A stretch of 37,110 bases of DNA from Alphaproteobacteria bacterium (lineage in GTDB: Bacteria > Pseudomonadota > Alphaproteobacteria > Puniceispirillales > Marisalimonadaceae), in contig JADHRC010000002.1 in the NCBI GenBank assembly GCA_016777645.1, positions 1 through 37,110 of the forward strand, written 5' to 3'. The notes beneath the pieces are model-generated. The model was not told the origin of the DNA, made no database searches, and saw only the letters and a list, made by a program, of their open reading frames with translations. Shown piece after piece: positions 1 through 8,529 of this stretch (positions within the stretch are counted from its first letter, which is position 1; the number at the start of each line of letters is the position of its first letter). A program made the position numbers and the translations under genes.

Positions 1-935
1 TGTGCAATTGCTGATCCCCATACATGTGGATTTACTTCTACACCAAAACTTTGAGCTAAATTTATTATATGCCTTGCACCAGATATACCACCACATGAAC
101 CTATATCTGGTTGAGCTATATCAATTGCTCCATTTTCAAATAGAGATCTAAAGCCATATAAAGTATGTTCATTCTCACCACCTGCAATTGGCACATCTAG
201 TTTTGATTTTAACTCTACATACCCTTTAATGTCTTCAGGTACAACAGGCTCCTCATACCAACGTAAATTATAATCTTTTAGCGCAACACCTAACATTAAT
301 GCTTCTGATCTTCCATAAGCATGATTTGTATCAATCATTAGTGTAACATTTTTATTTTCAACTACTTTATATATGGCTTCCATACATTTTATATCGTCCT
401 GTATTCCAAATCCTAGTTTTACTTTCATATGATCGAACTTATTTTCAAAATGTGAAAGTGCTTCTTCGGCAAGTCTTTTGGCTTCTCCTTGACCTTTAAT
501 TCTATAAAAACCAGTAGCATATGGTTTAATTTTTGTTCTAAAAGCACCACCTAACAATTGATGAATAGGTTGATTGTGGTATTTCCCTAAAATATCCCAT
601 AATGCAATATCTATAGCGCTAATACCTGATATAACAGAACCTTTTCTTCCAAAGTCTCTTGTATTGTTATACATTTTGTGCCAAAGAACTTCTATATCCA
701 AAGGGGACTGATTTAAAAGTAAAGGCTTAAGAGCAGTTTCAATAACTGCAGCTGAAATTTCAGGAGGTTCTAATCCTTGACAAAAAGCTTCACCCCATCC
801 AATAATCCCTTCATTAGTTTTAATCTCAACTAATGTTGCTGACCTTTTGTTCACCCAGCCTTGAGAGAAGGCAAAAGGAACGTCTAAATCTGATTTTATG
901 ACGTGAATATCAACATTAGTAATTTTAATACCCAT
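1..935 (-). CDS. Mandelate racemase/muconate lactonizing enzyme family protein (enolase superfamily), 3' end cut by the window
   Basis: The first 311 codons are present and the frame is open to the window edge, so the C-terminus is missing. Members of this superfamily abstract the proton alpha to a carboxylate, with Mg bound in a TIM barrel, and act as racemases, cycloisomerases or sugar-acid dehydratases. The N-terminal capping domain is followed by a KVK motif (K171, K173), metal-ligand candidates D202 (in DTNHAY), E228 (in EEP) and E254 (in GGEN), and H304 near the break. A KxK lysine plus a late His is the mandelate racemase subgroup pattern. The ATG at 933-935 has GAGG just upstream. It is the last visible gene of a minus-strand run, 34 bp after yciB. 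Substrate is unknown; a sugar-acid dehydratase would fit the rest of the window, but that is inference. Confidence 0.9.
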   Translation of the reverse strand, partial: MGIKITNVDIHVIKSDLDVPFAFSQGWVNKRSATLVEIKTNEGIIGWGEAFCQGLEPPEISAAVIETALKPLLLNQSPLDIEVLWHKMYNNTRDFGRKGSVISGISAIDIALWDILGKYHNQPIHQLLGGAFRTKIKPYATGFYRIKGQGEAKRLAEEALSHFENKFDHMKVKLGFGIQDDIKCMEAIYKVVENKNVTLMIDTNHAYGRSEALMLGVALKDYNLRWYEEPVVPEDIKGYVELKSKLDVPIAGGENEHTLYGFRSLFENGAIDIAQPDIGSCGGISGARHIINLAQSFGVEVNPHVWGSAIA

Positions 936-969
936 TAAATACCTCGATTAAATTTTTATTGTTAAGTTG

Positions 970-1506
970 CTATTTGTTTATTCTGCCTCTTAAAGTTAGA
1001 GGTAATTGTGCTAGCATAAAAATTCCAACTAATGGTGATAAGAGAAAAACTTTCAAAAAGACCCAATCTTCAGTTTCAAGATTTCTCCATGCAATTTCGT
1101 TTATGATAGTTAATAACAAAAAAAACAAACCCCATCTTAAGCTTAGTTTATACCATGTTTCATCATTTAAAAAAAATTGTGAACCAAAAAACTGTTTCAT
1201 CATTGCTTTTTTATTCAATATTCCAATTAACAAAACTGCGCTAAAAAATCCGTTAAAAATAGTTGGTTTGATTTTAACAAATATTTCATCATTAAATAAA
1301 TAGGCAAAGATAGTTATTAAACCAGACATACATATGCCAAAGATTTGGAATTTTGAAATTCTTTTTTCAATAAAATAGAATGTTATAATTACTAATACAC
1401 TTAATATCAGAGAGATAATTGCAGAAATTATCAGATTATAATATTGAGCACTTATAAAAAAACCTGACAAAGGAACAATTTCAAAAAAGAAAGCGCTTAA
1501 TCTCAT
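970..1506 (-). CDS. yciB: YciB/IspZ family inner-membrane septation protein
   Basis: A 178-residue protein that is almost entirely hydrophobic helices (about five membrane segments), the usual size for YciB/IspZ, which takes part in cell-envelope and septum maintenance. Family features visible are an NDE..VK.KPT stretch after the second or third helix, a W.KLSLRWGLFF segment, and a W..FKVF-like segment (WVFLKVFLL) before the last helix. The ATG at 1504-1506 lies 10 bp after the chalcone-isomerase-like gene, so the two are probably co-transcribed. AAGGA sits about 13 nt upstream, a little far for a ribosome site. Another small membrane family such as DUF2878 was considered, but the internal NDE and KVF motifs fit YciB better. 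Confidence 0.8.
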   Translation of the reverse strand: MRLSAFFFEIVPLSGFFISAQYYNLIISAIISLILSVLVIITFYFIEKRISKFQIFGICMSGLITIFAYLFNDEIFVKIKPTIFNGFFSAVLLIGILNKKAMMKQFFGSQFFLNDETWYKLSLRWGLFFLLLTIINEIAWRNLETEDWVFLKVFLLSPLVGIFMLAQLPLTLRGRINK

Positions 1507-1516
1507 AAATTTTCTA

Positions 1517-2062
1517 TTATTCCTTGCCTGTTAGCTTTTTTGTGAAGCTAGGATTTTGACTATCTTCTCTTAACCAAATATTGAAAAAGTGGTTTATAAA
1601 TTTTTGGTCTTCTGATTCAAGAATTTTTTGACCATCAAAATAAAAAAATGATTTATCTATATTTTTTATCCCAATAAAAACACTGTTAACTTTAGTTTCT
1701 TTAAAAGTTTTTTCTAAAATTTCTCTAACTTCAATCAAATATTCTTCTTTAAAATTAGCTTGTTTCTTAAATTCATTTATAGTCTCATTAATCAATCTAT
1801 CTTTTTTAATTACTTTATTATATTTCAGAACCAAGATAAATTCACTGTTATTAAGTTCACCAGTTTTTGTAATTAATGTCGCGTCATATATATTCCAAAT
1901 AAGAAAACTATAATTGGCTTTACCTACTATTTCATAGCTGGGAAAATACTTTAATATTATTTTTTCGGTATCTAATCCTAAATCTTTATTAATAGTTTCT
2001 GCGAAAAGTGTATTAATATTTAAAAAAAATAGAATTATTAAAATTAGGATTTTTCTTATCAC
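1517..2062 (-). CDS. Chalcone isomerase-like secreted protein
   Basis: 181 residues beginning with a clear Sec signal peptide: MIRK, then a long Ile/Leu/Phe core, with probable cleavage after the FAE near residue 22. The mature part carries the pattern of bacterial chalcone-isomerase-like domains (PF16036 type): VGKANYSFLIWNIYDATL near residues 47-64, then alternating strands and an F.GIK..DKSFFYFDG stretch. These bacterial proteins are periplasmic and have no proven flavonoid chemistry, so no reaction is assigned. The start is GTG at 2060-2062 with an AAGG-type site just upstream that overlaps the end of the DUF3833 gene, which suggests coupled translation. It sits between the DUF3833 lipoprotein gene and yciB. 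Confidence 0.75.
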   Translation of the reverse strand: MIRKILILIILFFLNINTLFAETINKDLGLDTEKIILKYFPSYEIVGKANYSFLIWNIYDATLITKTGELNNSEFILVLKYNKVIKKDRLINETINEFKKQANFKEEYLIEVREILEKTFKETKVNSVFIGIKNIDKSFFYFDGQKILESEDQKFINHFFNIWLREDSQNPSFTKKLTGKE

Positions 2063-2068
2063 TTTGCC

Positions 2069-2677
2069 TTACCATTTACTTAAATCAAATGAACTATGAT
2101 TTTTAATGGCATCACCTCTTAAAAAAACCAAGGTTACAGAACCTATATTTAAACCAAACTTACTAACATACGCTCTGTTTATTGCTAGATCCTCACTTTG
2201 TTTATAAATCCAATCATTAAAGTGAACTTTGATATTTGATCCTTTAATATTTAGGTAAATGTCATATGACCAGTTAAGAGTATTACCAGAGACTGACCCA
2301 GAAGCTTTTCCTTCAACATCGCTGGCTTCACCTTCAAAAGTGATATTATTATTTTTGTCTATAATTTCTGTGATTTTCCATATTCTTTTAGCTTTTTCTC
2401 CATCGTCATATAAAAAATCTTCGTCTAATGTAAGAGTTTTACCTTGTACTTCACCATTTATTTTTACACGAAACTGCCTTTTTAAATTTCCAAATCTATC
2501 TTCAAATATACCATAGGCTATAGTTTCCCCTTTAAAAAAAGAGAATAAATTTAATTTGGGCTGATTATTTTCAAACTCCTTCATATTCGTCTGTGAGCAT
2601 CCTGTAAATAAAAACAAAAAAGAAATACCAAGTATTAGGTTTCGTGTGGAAATAATTTTATTTAGATATAACAACAT
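2069..2677 (-). CDS. DUF3833 family lipoprotein
   Basis: 202 residues from the ATG at 2675-2677. A TTG lies upstream in frame, but the bases between them read as a GGAG ribosome site three nt before the ATG, so the ATG is preferred. The N-terminus is a lipoprotein signal with a lipobox LFTGC (lipidated Cys27). The body is a predicted beta-rich barrel or sandwich with GETIAYGIFEDRFG near the start and alternating charged and aromatic strands, matching DUF3833. The family is uncharacterised. In other proteobacteria it is often found beside chalcone-isomerase-like proteins and membrane-lipid modifying enzymes, and here it is 6 bp from the chalcone-isomerase-like gene. A role in envelope lipid handling is a guess. 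Confidence 0.75.
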   Translation of the reverse strand: MLLYLNKIISTRNLILGISFLFLFTGCSQTNMKEFENNQPKLNLFSFFKGETIAYGIFEDRFGNLKRQFRVKINGEVQGKTLTLDEDFLYDDGEKAKRIWKITEIIDKNNNITFEGEASDVEGKASGSVSGNTLNWSYDIYLNIKGSNIKVHFNDWIYKQSEDLAINRAYVSKFGLNIGSVTLVFLRGDAIKNHSSFDLSKW

Positions 2678-2729
2678 AAACTCCAAAATGAAAATTAATT
2701 ATTTAAGGTAACCTATATTTAAATTTGAC

Positions 2730-3764
2730 TTATAGACAAGTTTTTTGAAGGTTGCTTTTTGAATTTAAATTAAAGCTTTTGGCAAATAATTCATAGGACT
2801 TAATCCTATCACTTTCATTGTGACACCATGTTAAGATGGCTATTTCGTCAATATCATTATCTTTTACCAGAACGTTAATTTTGTCGTAAACTAAATTTAT
2901 GTCTCCAACCATCGATTTGTTATACATAAACTCGTACTCTTTTTCCCAGTCGTTAACAGAAATTATATTTAGTGCATTGTCAGGGTCTGTTATAGGAGCT
3001 AAATGCCCAAAGTTTCTACCTATTTTCCATGCTGCTCTTGAAGAAAAAAGATATTTAGCTTCTTTTTCTGTATTAGCTGTTAGAGCCCATAAACAAACAT
3101 TAACTAATGGTTTTTTTAAATTTTTGCTTGGTCTAAATTCAGATTTGTAAAGGTCAATAGCATTTTTCATGCCTTGACCATCAGTTATAAAATGAGCAAA
3201 ACAATAAGGAATACCAAGGTAGGCAGCTAGTTGTGCTCCATAATTAGAAGTTCCTAACATCCAAATTTCAGGATTTGTTTTAGTTTCAGGCTGGGCTACT
3301 AGATGCCTAAAGGGGTGACCTTCTAATAGTTTTTCATTAGAAACCCACGCGATTAAATCCCTTACATTACTCGGGAATTGCTCACTGTCTTCTCTACTAT
3401 TAGGATTTAAAGCTAGGGCCGTTCTCCCATCAGAGCCAGGGGCTCTACCTAGCCCTAAATCAATTCGATTTGGAGCGATAGCTTCTAAAACCTTAAACTG
3501 TTCGGCTATTTTGAAGGGGGCATAATGTGGCAACATTATTCCTGCGCTACCAATTCTTATTGTTTTAGTTTGAGCTGCTATAGCAGCCATCAAAATTTCT
3601 GGAGCACTCCCTACTATGGTGGGGTGATTATGATGCTCAGATACCCAAAATCTTTTGAAACCTAACTGTTCTGCTTTTATAGCAAGGTTAATACTTTCCT
3701 GAATAGTAATTGAGTGAGGTTTTCCTTCAACAGACACTGATTGTTCAAGAATAGATACTTGCAT
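2730..3764 (-). CDS. LLM-class flavin-dependent oxidoreductase
   Basis: 344 residues with the bacterial luciferase-like TIM-barrel fold. Visible family markers are SILEQS at the start, the FWVSEHHN segment near residue 40, the IRIGSAGIMLPHY strand near 70-82, and DLGLGRAPGSDGR near 102-114, typical of the MsnO8/YhbW-like single-component group. Such enzymes use FMNH2 supplied by a partner reductase to oxygenate or oxidise small molecules. No reductase is adjacent. The ATG at 3762-3764 has GAGG about 9 nt upstream. It follows the amidohydrolase gene by 25 bp and is probably co-transcribed with it. Substrate is unknown. Confidence 0.85.
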   Translation of the reverse strand: MQVSILEQSVSVEGKPHSITIQESINLAIKAEQLGFKRFWVSEHHNHPTIVGSAPEILMAAIAAQTKTIRIGSAGIMLPHYAPFKIAEQFKVLEAIAPNRIDLGLGRAPGSDGRTALALNPNSREDSEQFPSNVRDLIAWVSNEKLLEGHPFRHLVAQPETKTNPEIWMLGTSNYGAQLAAYLGIPYCFAHFITDGQGMKNAIDLYKSEFRPSKNLKKPLVNVCLWALTANTEKEAKYLFSSRAAWKIGRNFGHLAPITDPDNALNIISVNDWEKEYEFMYNKSMVGDINLVYDKINVLVKDNDIDEIAILTWCHNESDRIKSYELFAKSFNLNSKSNLQKTCL

Positions 3765-3789
3765 TTAACTGACCTCACAGGTTCCATGG

Positions 3790-4833
3790 TTATATTTGTA
3801 TTTTGTATACATTAGCTGCGTTCTCATAAAATAATTTATTTTTTTCGTCTTGTGACATCTCTTTAGAAATAATTTTAAAAGCATTCCAGAGTGAACCATA
3901 ACTGCATGATCCTTTGTCAACAGGAAAGTTACTTTCAAACATACACTTTTCAACGCCAAACATATTGATAGTTTCATAAATCCATGGTTTCCAGATCTCT
4001 GATAAGTCAGTCGAGGTTGGTGGATTTTCTTGCAAGTGAAACTTAGCTCCATTTACTGCCATTCCTAAACCTCCCAACTTTACACATATGTTTGGTAGTC
4101 GTGATAACCTCAGCATTGCTGATCGCCATTCTCTATGAGTAAGAGCTTGTTTCCCTTCGTAATCTCCTATGTGAATAGGCCCGCCTATATGGTTCAGTAT
4201 AATATTCAAATTAGGAAGAGCTTTTGCTATTTGTTCCATTTCATGAAGTTGGGTATGATATATCCAAAAATCCAAAGATAAACCTGCTTCCTCCAGGCAT
4301 TTAGCCCCTTCAATAAAATTTGGATGAAGCATAAGCCCTAAGTCAGACTTTACAGCCCCAGATGTTATTCTGGGGTCCTTATGAGAAGCTAATAACATTC
4401 TTATTCCTTTTAGGCGCCCTTCACTAATTTCCAATCCTTTCTCAATTACAGGTTTAATCTTGACTCCATGAGTTAGGTCTAATGAACCTACTATTGATGC
4501 ATTCACTTTTACATGGTTATTGGGAATAAGGTCACTTCTTTTACCTTCATTTGTGGCGAATTCTATTTCAGGTAGAGTTTTATATTCGTCAGGCCCTTGA
4601 GTTGAATATATTTTAGTATTAGAAGAGCTCATAATATACACTGTTGCTTTAACATTATGACCAGAAAAATTTATATCATTTAACAATTCTTCAACATAGT
4701 ATTTGCCAAAACCAACATTCCATAGATGATGATGCGGATCAATTATAGGGAGATCTGGAAGAAGTGCTTCTTCTTTTCTAAGACTTAACCAATCCTCGTT
4801 AACCTCAAGATGCGGAGACTTTATTTTTTCCAT
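3790..4833 (-). CDS. Amidohydrolase 2-type TIM-barrel metal-dependent hydrolase
   Basis: 347 residues, the usual length for PF04909 proteins. The metal-binding HxH-type motif DPHHHLW is near residues 32-38, a barrel histidine occurs in ILNHIGGP near 213-220, and the conserved strand FESNFPVDKGSCSYG near 299-313 supplies the acidic or distal position. Closest functional analogues are lactonases and decarboxylases such as L-fuconolactonase and 4-sulfomuconolactonase. A lactonase role fits the sugar-acid genes further right, but they are 15 kb away. The ATG at 4831-4833 lacks an obvious ribosome site. It is divergent from the TauD-type dioxygenase, with 125 bp between the starts. Confidence 0.85.
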   Translation of the reverse strand: MEKIKSPHLEVNEDWLSLRKEEALLPDLPIIDPHHHLWNVGFGKYYVEELLNDINFSGHNVKATVYIMSSSNTKIYSTQGPDEYKTLPEIEFATNEGKRSDLIPNNHVKVNASIVGSLDLTHGVKIKPVIEKGLEISEGRLKGIRMLLASHKDPRITSGAVKSDLGLMLHPNFIEGAKCLEEAGLSLDFWIYHTQLHEMEQIAKALPNLNIILNHIGGPIHIGDYEGKQALTHREWRSAMLRLSRLPNICVKLGGLGMAVNGAKFHLQENPPTSTDLSEIWKPWIYETINMFGVEKCMFESNFPVDKGSCSYGSLWNAFKIISKEMSQDEKNKLFYENAANVYKIQI

Positions 4834-4958
4834 TTCATAACTTTACAATTAATAGTAATAATTTTTTGATTTATCATTTAAACTATTGCTGTTTAATATT
4901 TTAAGTGCAATTAATTTCTTACATGTATCTTAATTTTTGAAGGAGAAAATTTTACCAA

Positions 4959-5822
4959 ATGAATTTAAATTTTAATATTAAGAAAGATTTTAAAAATATA
5001 GAGGTTTTTCCAACTGCTGGAGCTCTTGGTGCTCAAATAGAGAATGTTAATTTATCTGATAATCTTCCGGACAACATTATTGAAGAAATTTATGATGCAC
5101 TCTTAACCTACCAAGTTATTTTTTTTAGAAATCAAAAGTTTGAACCGAGAACACAGAAAGCATTTGCGGAAAGAATTGGTAAACCTATTGTTTATCCTTT
5201 TGTTAAAAGTTTAGATGAATTTCCAGAAATAACACCTATCTTGAAGAAGGAAACGGACATTAATAATTTTGGTGGTATTTGGCACAGTGATACAACATAT
5301 CAAGAAGAACCACCTATGGGGACGATGTTATATGGTATCGAGATACCTCATTATGGTGGTGATACAGAGTGGTCTAATCAATATTTAGCTTATGAAAGTT
5401 TATCAGAGGGTATGAAAAAGTTTCTTAATACTTTGGAAGCAGTTAATATTTCTGGGAAGGCAAGAGTGGCAAAAACAAGATCAGATATAATGAAGCATGC
5501 TTCAGTTGGTCTGAAAGGAGATGAATTAAGGGCTGTTCATCCTGTGGTTAGAACTCACCCGGAGACTAAAAGAAAATCACTTTATGTAAATGAAGCGCAT
5601 ACAACCAATTTTGTTGGAATGACAGAGGAGGAAAGCCAACCAATTTTAGAATTCCTATTTAAACATCAAATTAAATCAGAATTCACTTGTAGATTTAGAT
5701 GGGAGTCAGGATCAGTTGCAATATGGGATAATAGATGCACAATGCACAATCCTATTAATGATTATCACGGCCAAAGAAGGTTAATGCATAGGATTACTTT
5801 TGCTGGCGATAAGCCCGCTTAG
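4959..5822 (+). CDS. TauD/TfdA family Fe(II)/2-oxoglutarate dioxygenase
   Basis: 287 residues, a normal length. The iron triad is visible: H109 and D111 in WHSDTTY and distal H263 in NRCTMHN, with R278 in MHRIT as the likely 2-oxoglutarate carboxylate ligand. These cytoplasmic enzymes hydroxylate taurine, aryloxyacetates, carnitine-like compounds and others; the primary substrate cannot be read from sequence. AGGAG lies at 4941-4945, about 12 nt before the ATG. It leads a plus-strand run: a cupin follows after 19 nt, then an HCCA-isomerase-like gene and glutaryl-CoA dehydrogenase, which suggests an aromatic or dicarboxylate breakdown setting. Confidence 0.9.
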   Translation: MNLNFNIKKDFKNIEVFPTAGALGAQIENVNLSDNLPDNIIEEIYDALLTYQVIFFRNQKFEPRTQKAFAERIGKPIVYPFVKSLDEFPEITPILKKETDINNFGGIWHSDTTYQEEPPMGTMLYGIEIPHYGGDTEWSNQYLAYESLSEGMKKFLNTLEAVNISGKARVAKTRSDIMKHASVGLKGDELRAVHPVVRTHPETKRKSLYVNEAHTTNFVGMTEEESQPILEFLFKHQIKSEFTCRFRWESGSVAIWDNRCTMHNPINDYHGQRRLMHRITFAGDKPA

Positions 5823-5841
5823 ATTTTATAAGGAGCAATAT

Positions 5842-6210
5842 ATGTCACAAAAAAATAATTTTTATAACATTGATGATCTTAAATCGGGAATCAATAGAGT
5901 GTTAGGTGAGGGTATTTCTACTAGAATATTTTGTGGTGAACAAGCTATGCTATCTATTGTAACCGTTGAACCAAATGCTAAAGGAAAAATACATTCACAT
6001 CCAGAAGAACAGTGGGGTTTTTTAATTGAAGGTTCAGGGATAAGGATCCAAGGAGAAGAACAAATTGCAATAAAGAAGGGAGATTTTTGGCAAACACCAG
6101 GTGGAGTTGAGCATGGTATTGTAGCTGGATCACATGGTGCAAAAATATTAGATATTTTTAGTCCTCCTAGAAATGAATACAAAAAAGCAGGATCTGGTTT
6201 TGGTGATTAA
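5842..6210 (+). CDS. Small cupin-domain protein
   Basis: 122 residues from the ATG at 5842, which has AGGAG 6-7 nt upstream; an in-frame start at 5800 would overlap the dioxygenase gene and is less likely. It is a single cupin barrel with first-motif residues H51, H53 and E56 in IHSHPEEQWGFLIEG and second-motif H91 in PGGVEHG, so metal binding is probable. Stand-alone cupins of this size act as isomerases, dioxygenases or ligand-binding proteins, and no reaction can be assigned. Spacing of 19 nt before and 16 nt after places it in one operon with the TauD-type dioxygenase and the HCCA-isomerase-like protein. Confidence 0.85.
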   Translation: MSQKNNFYNIDDLKSGINRVLGEGISTRIFCGEQAMLSIVTVEPNAKGKIHSHPEEQWGFLIEGSGIRIQGEEQIAIKKGDFWQTPGGVEHGIVAGSHGAKILDIFSPPRNEYKKAGSGFGD

Positions 6211-6226
6211 TATTTTAGAGTAAAAA

Positions 6227-6838
6227 ATGATAGAAATTGATTATTTTATGAGTCATGGAAGTCCATGGACTTTCCTTGGGCATATGCGTTTGGAAAGAAT
6301 AGTTAAAAAATTCGATGTAAAATTGAATTTGTATCCGGTTAATTATGGAGAAATTTTTCCAATTTCGGGAGGACTTCCCGTTTCCAAGAGACCCCCCCAA
6401 AGGCAAAAAATACGCTTGCAAGAATTGAATAGATGGAGTGAATTTTTAAAAATAAAACTAGTTCCTCAGCCAAAATTTTTTCCTTCAAAATCTCTTTTAC
6501 CATCATTGATAATTATTGCTGCTAAAATTAAAAAAACGGATAAAGAATTTATTCTAGCTAATAATATAATGAGTGCACTTTGGATAAAAGAGTTAGATGT
6601 TGATGATGAAAAAATATTATCTAAAATATTAGATGAAACAGGATTAAATTCAAATGATATTTTGTCATTTGGCAAGAGTACTGAGTGTAGAGAAATTCTT
6701 GATCAATATACCAATCAAGCAATCAAAAGTGATGTTTTTGGCGCTCCTACATTTATTATAGAAGATCAAATTTATTGGGGTCAAGATAGATTAGATTTTG
6801 TTGAAAGACATCTAGCAGAATTAACCAAGACTGAATAG
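6227..6838 (+). CDS. 2-hydroxychromene-2-carboxylate isomerase/DsbA-family (kappa GST-like) protein
   Basis: 203 residues with a thioredoxin-fold start (IDYFMSHGSPWTFLGH) in which Ser11 before Pro takes the place of the DsbA cysteine, as in HCCA isomerase and kappa-class GST. The helical insertion follows (PPQRQKIRLQELNRW near residues 63-77). The closing FGAPTFIIEDQIYWGQDRLDF segment near 169-189 carries the cis-Pro and the family's WGQDRL motif. HCCA isomerase uses glutathione in naphthalene breakdown, but most homologues act on unknown substrates. Operon neighbours are a cupin and an acyl-CoA dehydrogenase. The ribosome site is weak. Confidence 0.85.
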   Translation: MIEIDYFMSHGSPWTFLGHMRLERIVKKFDVKLNLYPVNYGEIFPISGGLPVSKRPPQRQKIRLQELNRWSEFLKIKLVPQPKFFPSKSLLPSLIIIAAKIKKTDKEFILANNIMSALWIKELDVDDEKILSKILDETGLNSNDILSFGKSTECREILDQYTNQAIKSDVFGAPTFIIEDQIYWGQDRLDFVERHLAELTKTE

Positions 6839-6891
6839 ATATTGTTTAATTTTGATATATTAAGTAATATAGCAAAAAAAAAGGAACTAAT

Positions 6892-8133
6892 ATGGATACT
6901 CAAGCTAAAAATAATGATAAAAAAATAGTGGATCTAAAATCTAATAAGCTAGTTAAAACCAAATTTAATTGGGAAGATCCCCTGCTATTAGAGTCTCTAA
7001 TTTCTGAAGAAGAGAAACTTATTAAATCAACAGCTCATGATTATGCTCAATCTAAACTTTTACCTAGAGTGGAAGAAGCTTTTCTAGACGAAAAAACAGA
7101 TAAAGATATTTTTAAGGAAATGGGTGAGCTAGGGTTATTGGGTATTACAATTCCAGAAAAATATGGATGTGCTGGAGCTTCTTACGTATCATACGGTCTC
7201 GTAGCAAGAGAAGTGGAAAGAGTTGACTCTGGTTATAGGTCAATGATGTCTGTGCAATCTTCATTAGTAATGCACCCAATTTACACTTACGGCTCCGAAG
7301 AACAAAGATTAAAATATTTGCCAGGTTTAGCCTCTGGTAACTTAATTGGATGTTTTGGGTTAACAGAACCGGATGCTGGTTCTGACCCTGGATCAATGAA
7401 AACCACAGCAACTAAAGTTCAAGATGGCTATTTGTTATCTGGTTCAAAAATGTGGATTTCTAATTCACCAATTGCCGATATTTTTGTAGTATGGGCAAAA
7501 TCGAAACATCATGATAACGCAATAAAAGGTTTTATTCTTGAAAAAGGTATGAGTGGATTAACTGCTCCTAAAATAAATGGCAAGCTGTCATTACGTGCAT
7601 CAATTACTGGTGAAATAGTTATGGATAACGTTTTTGTTCCTGATGAAAATCTTATGCCTAACGTTACTGGTCTAAAAGGTCCTTTTGGATGTTTAAATAG
7701 AGCTAGATATGGAATAGCTTGGGGAGTAATGGGGGCTGCTGAAGATTGTTGGTTTAGGGCTCGTCAGTATACTCTGGATAGAAAACAATTTGGAAAGCCG
7801 CTTGCTGCAACTCAATTAATTCAAAAAAAATTGGCTGATATGCAAACAGAAATTACTTTGGGATTAGCTGCTGCTCTTCAAGTTGGCAGATTATTCGATC
7901 AAGGTAGTTTGGCGCCAGAGTCTATTTCACTTATAAAAAGAAATAATTGTGGCAAGGCTCTTGATATTGCTAGAATGTCTAGAGATATGCATGGAGGAAA
8001 TGGCATACATGCTGAATATCAAGTGATGAGGCATCTAATGAACCTTGAAACTGTTAATACTTATGAGGGTACTCACGATGTGCACGCCTTAATTCTTGGA
8101 AGGGCACAAACTGGTATTCAGGCTTTCTTTTAA
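6892..8133 (+). CDS. gcdH: Glutaryl-CoA dehydrogenase (acyl-CoA dehydrogenase family)
   Basis: 413 residues, the expected size. It oxidises and decarboxylates glutaryl-CoA to crotonyl-CoA and CO2 using FAD, late in lysine, tryptophan and some aromatic breakdown. The glutaryl-specific segment YRSMMSVQSSLVMHPI is present at 115-130, with R116 the likely ligand of the distal carboxylate. GLTEPDAGSDPGSM follows, and the catalytic Glu is E392 in NTYEGTHDVHALILGR. AAGGA precedes the ATG. It is 53 bp after the HCCA-isomerase-like gene and 27 bp before the LrgA-like gene. Assignment is strong because both the specificity residues and the C-terminal motif match. Confidence 0.93.
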   Translation: MDTQAKNNDKKIVDLKSNKLVKTKFNWEDPLLLESLISEEEKLIKSTAHDYAQSKLLPRVEEAFLDEKTDKDIFKEMGELGLLGITIPEKYGCAGASYVSYGLVAREVERVDSGYRSMMSVQSSLVMHPIYTYGSEEQRLKYLPGLASGNLIGCFGLTEPDAGSDPGSMKTTATKVQDGYLLSGSKMWISNSPIADIFVVWAKSKHHDNAIKGFILEKGMSGLTAPKINGKLSLRASITGEIVMDNVFVPDENLMPNVTGLKGPFGCLNRARYGIAWGVMGAAEDCWFRARQYTLDRKQFGKPLAATQLIQKKLADMQTEITLGLAAALQVGRLFDQGSLAPESISLIKRNNCGKALDIARMSRDMHGGNGIHAEYQVMRHLMNLETVNTYEGTHDVHALILGRAQTGIQAFF

Positions 8134-8160
8134 TTAGGTTATATATTCAACAAGGTTTTT

Positions 8161-8529
8161 ATGCTAAATAGTATTTTTACTATTTTCTTATTTCAATTAG
8201 CTGGAGAATTTGTTCAAAAATTTTTTGAATTAAGTATTCCTGGTCCTGTTATAGGATTAATTCTTCTACTCAGCGTTTTATTGTTAAAAAATAGATATAA
8301 TAGGTCACCAAGCACCTTTGAAAGAGAGCTTGTAAGTTCATGTGAAAGTCTACTAAATTACCTTCCTTTATTATTTATTCCTGTAGGTGTAGGGGTTGTA
8401 ATGCATTTAACTCTTTTAGAAGAGAATTTAATATCAGTAATTACTATAATAATTTTAGGTACTTTGTTAACTCTTGCAATAACCGGATTTATAATGGAAA
8501 GACTGCTTAAAGAAGATAACCAAAAATGA
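8161..8529 (+). CDS. CidA/LrgA family membrane protein
   Basis: 122 residues with about four hydrophobic helices. The GEFVQKFFELSIPGPVIGL segment near residues 17-35 and the YLPLLFIPVGVGVV segment near 67-80 are hallmarks of CidA/LrgA. The family was named for holin-like control of murein hydrolases, but relatives act with LrgB as small organic-acid transporters (Bacillus pyruvate; plant PLGG1 glycolate/glycerate). The AAGG site is well placed. Its stop overlaps the LrgB start by 4 bp (ATGA), so the two proteins are translationally coupled and presumably form a complex. Confidence 0.88.
   Translation: MLNSIFTIFLFQLAGEFVQKFFELSIPGPVIGLILLLSVLLLKNRYNRSPSTFERELVSSCESLLNYLPLLFIPVGVGVVMHLTLLEENLISVITIIILGTLLTLAITGFIMERLLKEDNQK

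Noticed and set aside
959..1303. 114-codon plus-strand reading frame opposite yciB
   Set aside because: It is antisense to a well-supported membrane protein gene, has no ribosome site and no recognisable domain.
3765..4052. 95-codon minus-strand frame inside the amidohydrolase gene
   Set aside because: Same strand, different frame, fully inside a gene with clear motifs; no independent support.
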